NCBI GenBank assembly: GCA_033809415.1
Contig: JAPXLT010000217.1
Location: 1 to 8,443 of the forward strand
Source of the DNA: JAQVUB01 sp033809415
GTDB lineage: Bacteria > Verrucomicrobiota > Lentisphaeria > Oligosphaerales > Oligosphaeraceae
DNA: 8,443 nucleotides
Direction: 5' to 3'
The notes beneath the pieces were generated by a model. The model saw only the letters and a list, made by a program, of their open reading frames with translations, did not search any database and was not told the DNA's origin. The position numbers and the translations under genes are program-made. Of the stretch, positions 6,481 to 8,443 are shown piece after piece; position 1 is the stretch's first letter; each line of letters opens with the position of its first letter.

Positions 6481-6537
6481 ACCACGAAAGGCACGAAAAA
6501 GCACGAAAATTTCGTGTCTTTTCGTGCCTTTCGTTGT
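6481..6537. repeat. Full palindromic CACGAAA element (long hairpin) between usp and ispE
   Basis: The left arm (6484-6508, ACGAAAGGCACGAAAA then AGCACGAAA) pairs with the right arm (6510-6534) over 25 positions with only two adjacent mismatches and a one-base centre. In practice a few inner A-T pairs would open as the loop. It fills most of the 78-bp gap between the stress protein stop codon and the ispE start. As RNA it would be a stable stem that may reduce read-through or protect a 3' end; no good T-run follows on the minus strand. Half-copies occur at 113-134 and 2573-2605, so it is a dispersed repeat, not a site specific to this gap. Confidence 0.85.
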
Positions 6538-6547
6538 AAAAAAAATA

Positions 6548-7078
6548 TTATTGTTCGCGTTCGTTCTTTTTGACGACGATGACTGGGCATTCAGCGAGGT
6601 CCAGGATCAGCTGGCGCTCGATCGAGGAGCTGTCTTTCTTTTTGATCTCATGCTTCCAGCCGCCGGTAATGATCAGATCGACTTCGAGTTCCCGAGCCAG
6701 CTTCAAGATGACCTGATGGAATCGTCCCTGGCAGATATGGGTCTCGATGTCCAGATTATGTTTCTGGCCAAGCTCCTGGACTCCGGCCAGATAACGCTTC
6801 CCTTTCAGTTCTAAATCCTGCTCGAGTTCCATACGCTCTTCGCCGACAATAATCCGCATTTGCTGCAAATAATCAAGAGTAGCGGTATCGACGACGAAGG
6901 CTGCACAGAGTTCGCAGTTTGTCTGCCGGGCAAACTGGACGGCAAATTCCGTGGCATCCAAGGCCGGCTTCGAGCCATCCACCACCAGCAAAGCCTTACG
7001 GATGAAAACGAAATCGGGGGGTGGAGGCGTGGCTGGCGCAAGGTTTTCGCTGTTGTTTGTCTTCTTTCTAAAGAACAT
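6548..7078 (-). CDS. Universal stress protein (UspA) family, degenerate ATP motif
   Basis: A 176-residue single-domain Usp protein; family members are cytoplasmic, dimeric, alpha/beta, and tied to stress or energy sensing. The first strand and helix are clear: KALLVVDGSKPALDATEFAV (28-47), with the conserved Asp at 34. The last strands read DLIITGG (134-140) and ECPVIVVKK (163-171). Where ATP-binding members have G-x2-G-x9-G-(S/T), this one reads GGWKHEIKKKDSSSIE (139-154), with no glycine at the second and third places. It probably does not bind ATP in the usual way. Residues 1-26 are an extra, Pro-rich N-terminal stretch (PPPPDF at 18-23) with no membrane segment. The ATG at 7078 is preceded by AGGG with about 9 nt spacing. 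It lies 63 bp after the ATPase D gene on the same strand, suggesting co-transcription. Its partner is unknown. Confidence 0.85.
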   Translation of the reverse strand: MFFRKKTNNSENLAPATPPPPDFVFIRKALLVVDGSKPALDATEFAVQFARQTNCELCAAFVVDTATLDYLQQMRIIVGEERMELEQDLELKGKRYLAGVQELGQKHNLDIETHICQGRFHQVILKLARELEVDLIITGGWKHEIKKKDSSSIERQLILDLAECPVIVVKKNEREQ

Positions 7079-7141
7079 GTTGCTTACCCTGTTTACTGGT
7101 GAAAAGATTGCATGCCATATGCATTCCGGATGGATTCATGG

Positions 7142-7786
7142 TTATTGAGGCGGAGTTCCCAAAGCCTGTTTTTCAAGATTTTTTTTGACCATTTTCAGCG
7201 AGAAGAAGGCGTCCAAGTCTTTGCCTTCGAGGACATCTCCGATAAAACGAAGAGTTTCCTTGAAGTTAGGGATGAACAGATGTTCGAGTGCGTTCACGCG
7301 CCGCTGCGCTTTTTTCAATTCTCTGGCAAGCAATATAATCGTATTTTCCAATTCAGCCACTTGCCCGATGATTTCCAGCAGCAGCAAAAAGTCGCGCATC
7401 GTCTGATCGACGAGTGAGTCGGTAGCGACGAAGCCGTATTGGGCATACAGTTTCCCATGGTATACTTCGATCAAAGGAGTGCGCACTCCGGCAGTGATTT
7501 TCTGGTCGGTTTTCATCTGGTGCCCATAGCGGATGCCGCTGGCGATATTGCGCAGATGTGCATAGCCATTCTGGGCGACGGCCCGGCGCAGCGTCGCATA
7601 GGCGGCCCGACGCCGTATTTCCAGCTCGCCTTGGACTTGTTTGACCTGATTGAGCAGGCGCATCAACTCCATAACCAGGATTTCCCGCTTCTGTTCGAGC
7701 AGGGCAAACCCTTCTGTAGCCATCGCCAAATCCCGTTTCAGATTCAGCTGGTTGCTTTTGGTTGGAGCGATGTTCAGGCGAGCCAT
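7142..7786 (-). CDS. atpD: V/A-type ATP synthase subunit D
   Basis: Subunit D is the long coiled-coil of the central rotor shaft that links the catalytic A3B3 head to the membrane ring; it corresponds to gamma of F-type enzymes in role. The 214 residues match the family: start MARLNIAPTKSN (1-12), then EQKREILVMELMRLL (31-45), both hallmarks of the N-terminal helix. The C-terminal helix has KKAQRRVNALEHLFIPNFKE (158-177). Long heptad-like helices occupy ~10-75 and ~125-205. The ATG shares its A with the stop codon of subunit B (TGATG at 7784-7788). AGGAG 8 nt before it lies inside the end of the B gene, so translation is probably coupled. The next gene is a stress protein gene; I and K subunit genes, which follow D in some bacterial V-type operons, are not here and may lie upstream, beyond the window. 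Confidence 0.96.
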   Translation of the reverse strand: MARLNIAPTKSNQLNLKRDLAMATEGFALLEQKREILVMELMRLLNQVKQVQGELEIRRRAAYATLRRAVAQNGYAHLRNIASGIRYGHQMKTDQKITAGVRTPLIEVYHGKLYAQYGFVATDSLVDQTMRDFLLLLEIIGQVAELENTIILLARELKKAQRRVNALEHLFIPNFKETLRFIGDVLEGKDLDAFFSLKMVKKNLEKQALGTPPQ

Positions 7787-8443
7787 CAGATTTTCTCCTG
7801 AGCAGAAATTACCTCTGTCTCAACCGGCTTGTCGAAATGTTCTTGCAGTTGCTCTTCACTGACCCGCAGCAATTCCGAGCGTGGCAGGATGCGCAATGCT
7901 TCCCAGCCCAACTCGAGGCTCTGCTCGATCGAGCGGTTCTCGAACTCCCCTTGCGAAACGACGTTGTGCTCGAAAGCTTCACCGAATTTTATATACAACT
8001 TGTCCGCCGGGCTGAGTTCCTCTTCACCGACGACCGATGCCAGCGAACGAATATCCTTGACTTTTGAATATGCGGCAAACAGCTGGGAAGCCAAGTTCGG
8101 GTGATCATCCCGCGTGCGTCCTTTGCCGATTCCATCCTTCATCAGGCGGGACAGCGATGGCAACCCGGCTACCGGCGGATAGATGCCGCGCTGGAACATT
8201 TCGCGATCGAGCACGATCTGCCCCTCGGTGATATACCCAGTCAGGTCTGGCACCGGATGTGAGATATCGTCACTGGGCATAGTCAGGATCGGCATCTGGG
8301 TAATGCTGCCCCCACCGCCCTGCAAGCGTCCAGCCCGTTCATAGAGAGAGGCCAAATCGCTGTAGAGGTAGCCCGGATAGCCTTTTCGACTGGGGATTTC
8401 GCCACGCGCAGTTGCGATTTCCCGCAGGGCTTCGCAGTAGTTG
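7786..8443 (-). CDS. atpB: V/A-type ATP synthase subunit B, 3' part (cut by window end)
   Basis: Only the C-terminal 218 residues are inside the window; the family is usually about 430-470 residues, so the start lies beyond 8443. The frame is open to the edge, reading NYCEALREIATARGEIPSRK just inside it. A TTG at 8353-8355 is an internal leucine, not a start. Subunit B is the non-catalytic partner of A in the A3B3 head. Family hallmarks are GYPGYLYSDLASLYERAGR, SITQMPILTMPSDDISHPVP directly followed by DLTGYITEGQIVL, then YPPVAGLPSLSRLMKDGIG. The arginine of SLSR is, from family knowledge, the likely arginine finger acting on the ATP bound by subunit A. The stop codon overlaps the D start by 1 nt. 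Whether the enzyme makes ATP or pumps H+ or Na+ cannot be told from this part. Confidence 0.96.
   Translation of the reverse strand, partial: NYCEALREIATARGEIPSRKGYPGYLYSDLASLYERAGRLQGGGGSITQMPILTMPSDDISHPVPDLTGYITEGQIVLDREMFQRGIYPPVAGLPSLSRLMKDGIGKGRTRDDHPNLASQLFAAYSKVKDIRSLASVVGEEELSPADKLYIKFGEAFEHNVVSQGEFENRSIEQSLELGWEALRILPRSELLRVSEEQLQEHFDKPVETEVISAQEKI

Noticed and set aside
7786..8355. A complete short gene of 189 codons starting with TTG at 8355
   Set aside because: The frame stays open to the window edge and the residues upstream continue conserved V/A-ATPase B sequence, so this is the 3' part of a longer gene.

Overview
The window looks like chromosomal DNA from a free-living or gut bacterium of the PVC group, with Lentisphaerota or Kiritimatiellota as my best guess. 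The reasons are a V/A-type (not F-type) ATPase operon, an AraC-family regulator with a cupin-like sensor domain, moderate-to-high GC, and gaps packed with short repeats of the ACCACGAAAGGCACGAAA kind. I remember that repeat kind as common in Verrucomicrobia-like and Lentisphaerae-like genomes. The assignment is inference; no rRNA or other taxonomic marker is present.

Left half, plus strand: a repeat-rich leader (1-271) ends in a good sigma70-type promoter. Then come an AraC-type regulator (272-1093), dprA (1238-2380; DNA uptake and recombination mediator) and topA (2688-5480; DNA topoisomerase I). dprA next to topA is a common bacterial arrangement. Here the two are split by 307 bp of stacked repeats: 15 perfect heptamers forming a strong G-quadruplex candidate, a 4 x 9 bp array, and half of a palindromic element.

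Right half, minus strand, read from the right edge: the 3' part of the V/A-ATPase B subunit gene (cut by the window end), the D subunit gene (overlapping by 1 nt), a universal stress protein gene, and ispE (non-mevalonate isoprenoid pathway). All point the same way and may be co-transcribed, but a long near-perfect hairpin separates the stress protein gene from ispE. topA and ispE converge on a 143-bp gap that holds a terminator-like hairpin between two more short-period repeats.

The genes are mostly housekeeping; I see no defence system, prophage, integrase, CRISPR array, tRNA or rRNA. The unusual material is (a) three copies of an unrecognised ~60-75 residue module between the TopA catalytic core and its single zinc finger, (b) the two-letter heptamer array directly after the dprA stop codon, and (c) a palindromic element present whole once and as half-copies twice within 6.5 kb.
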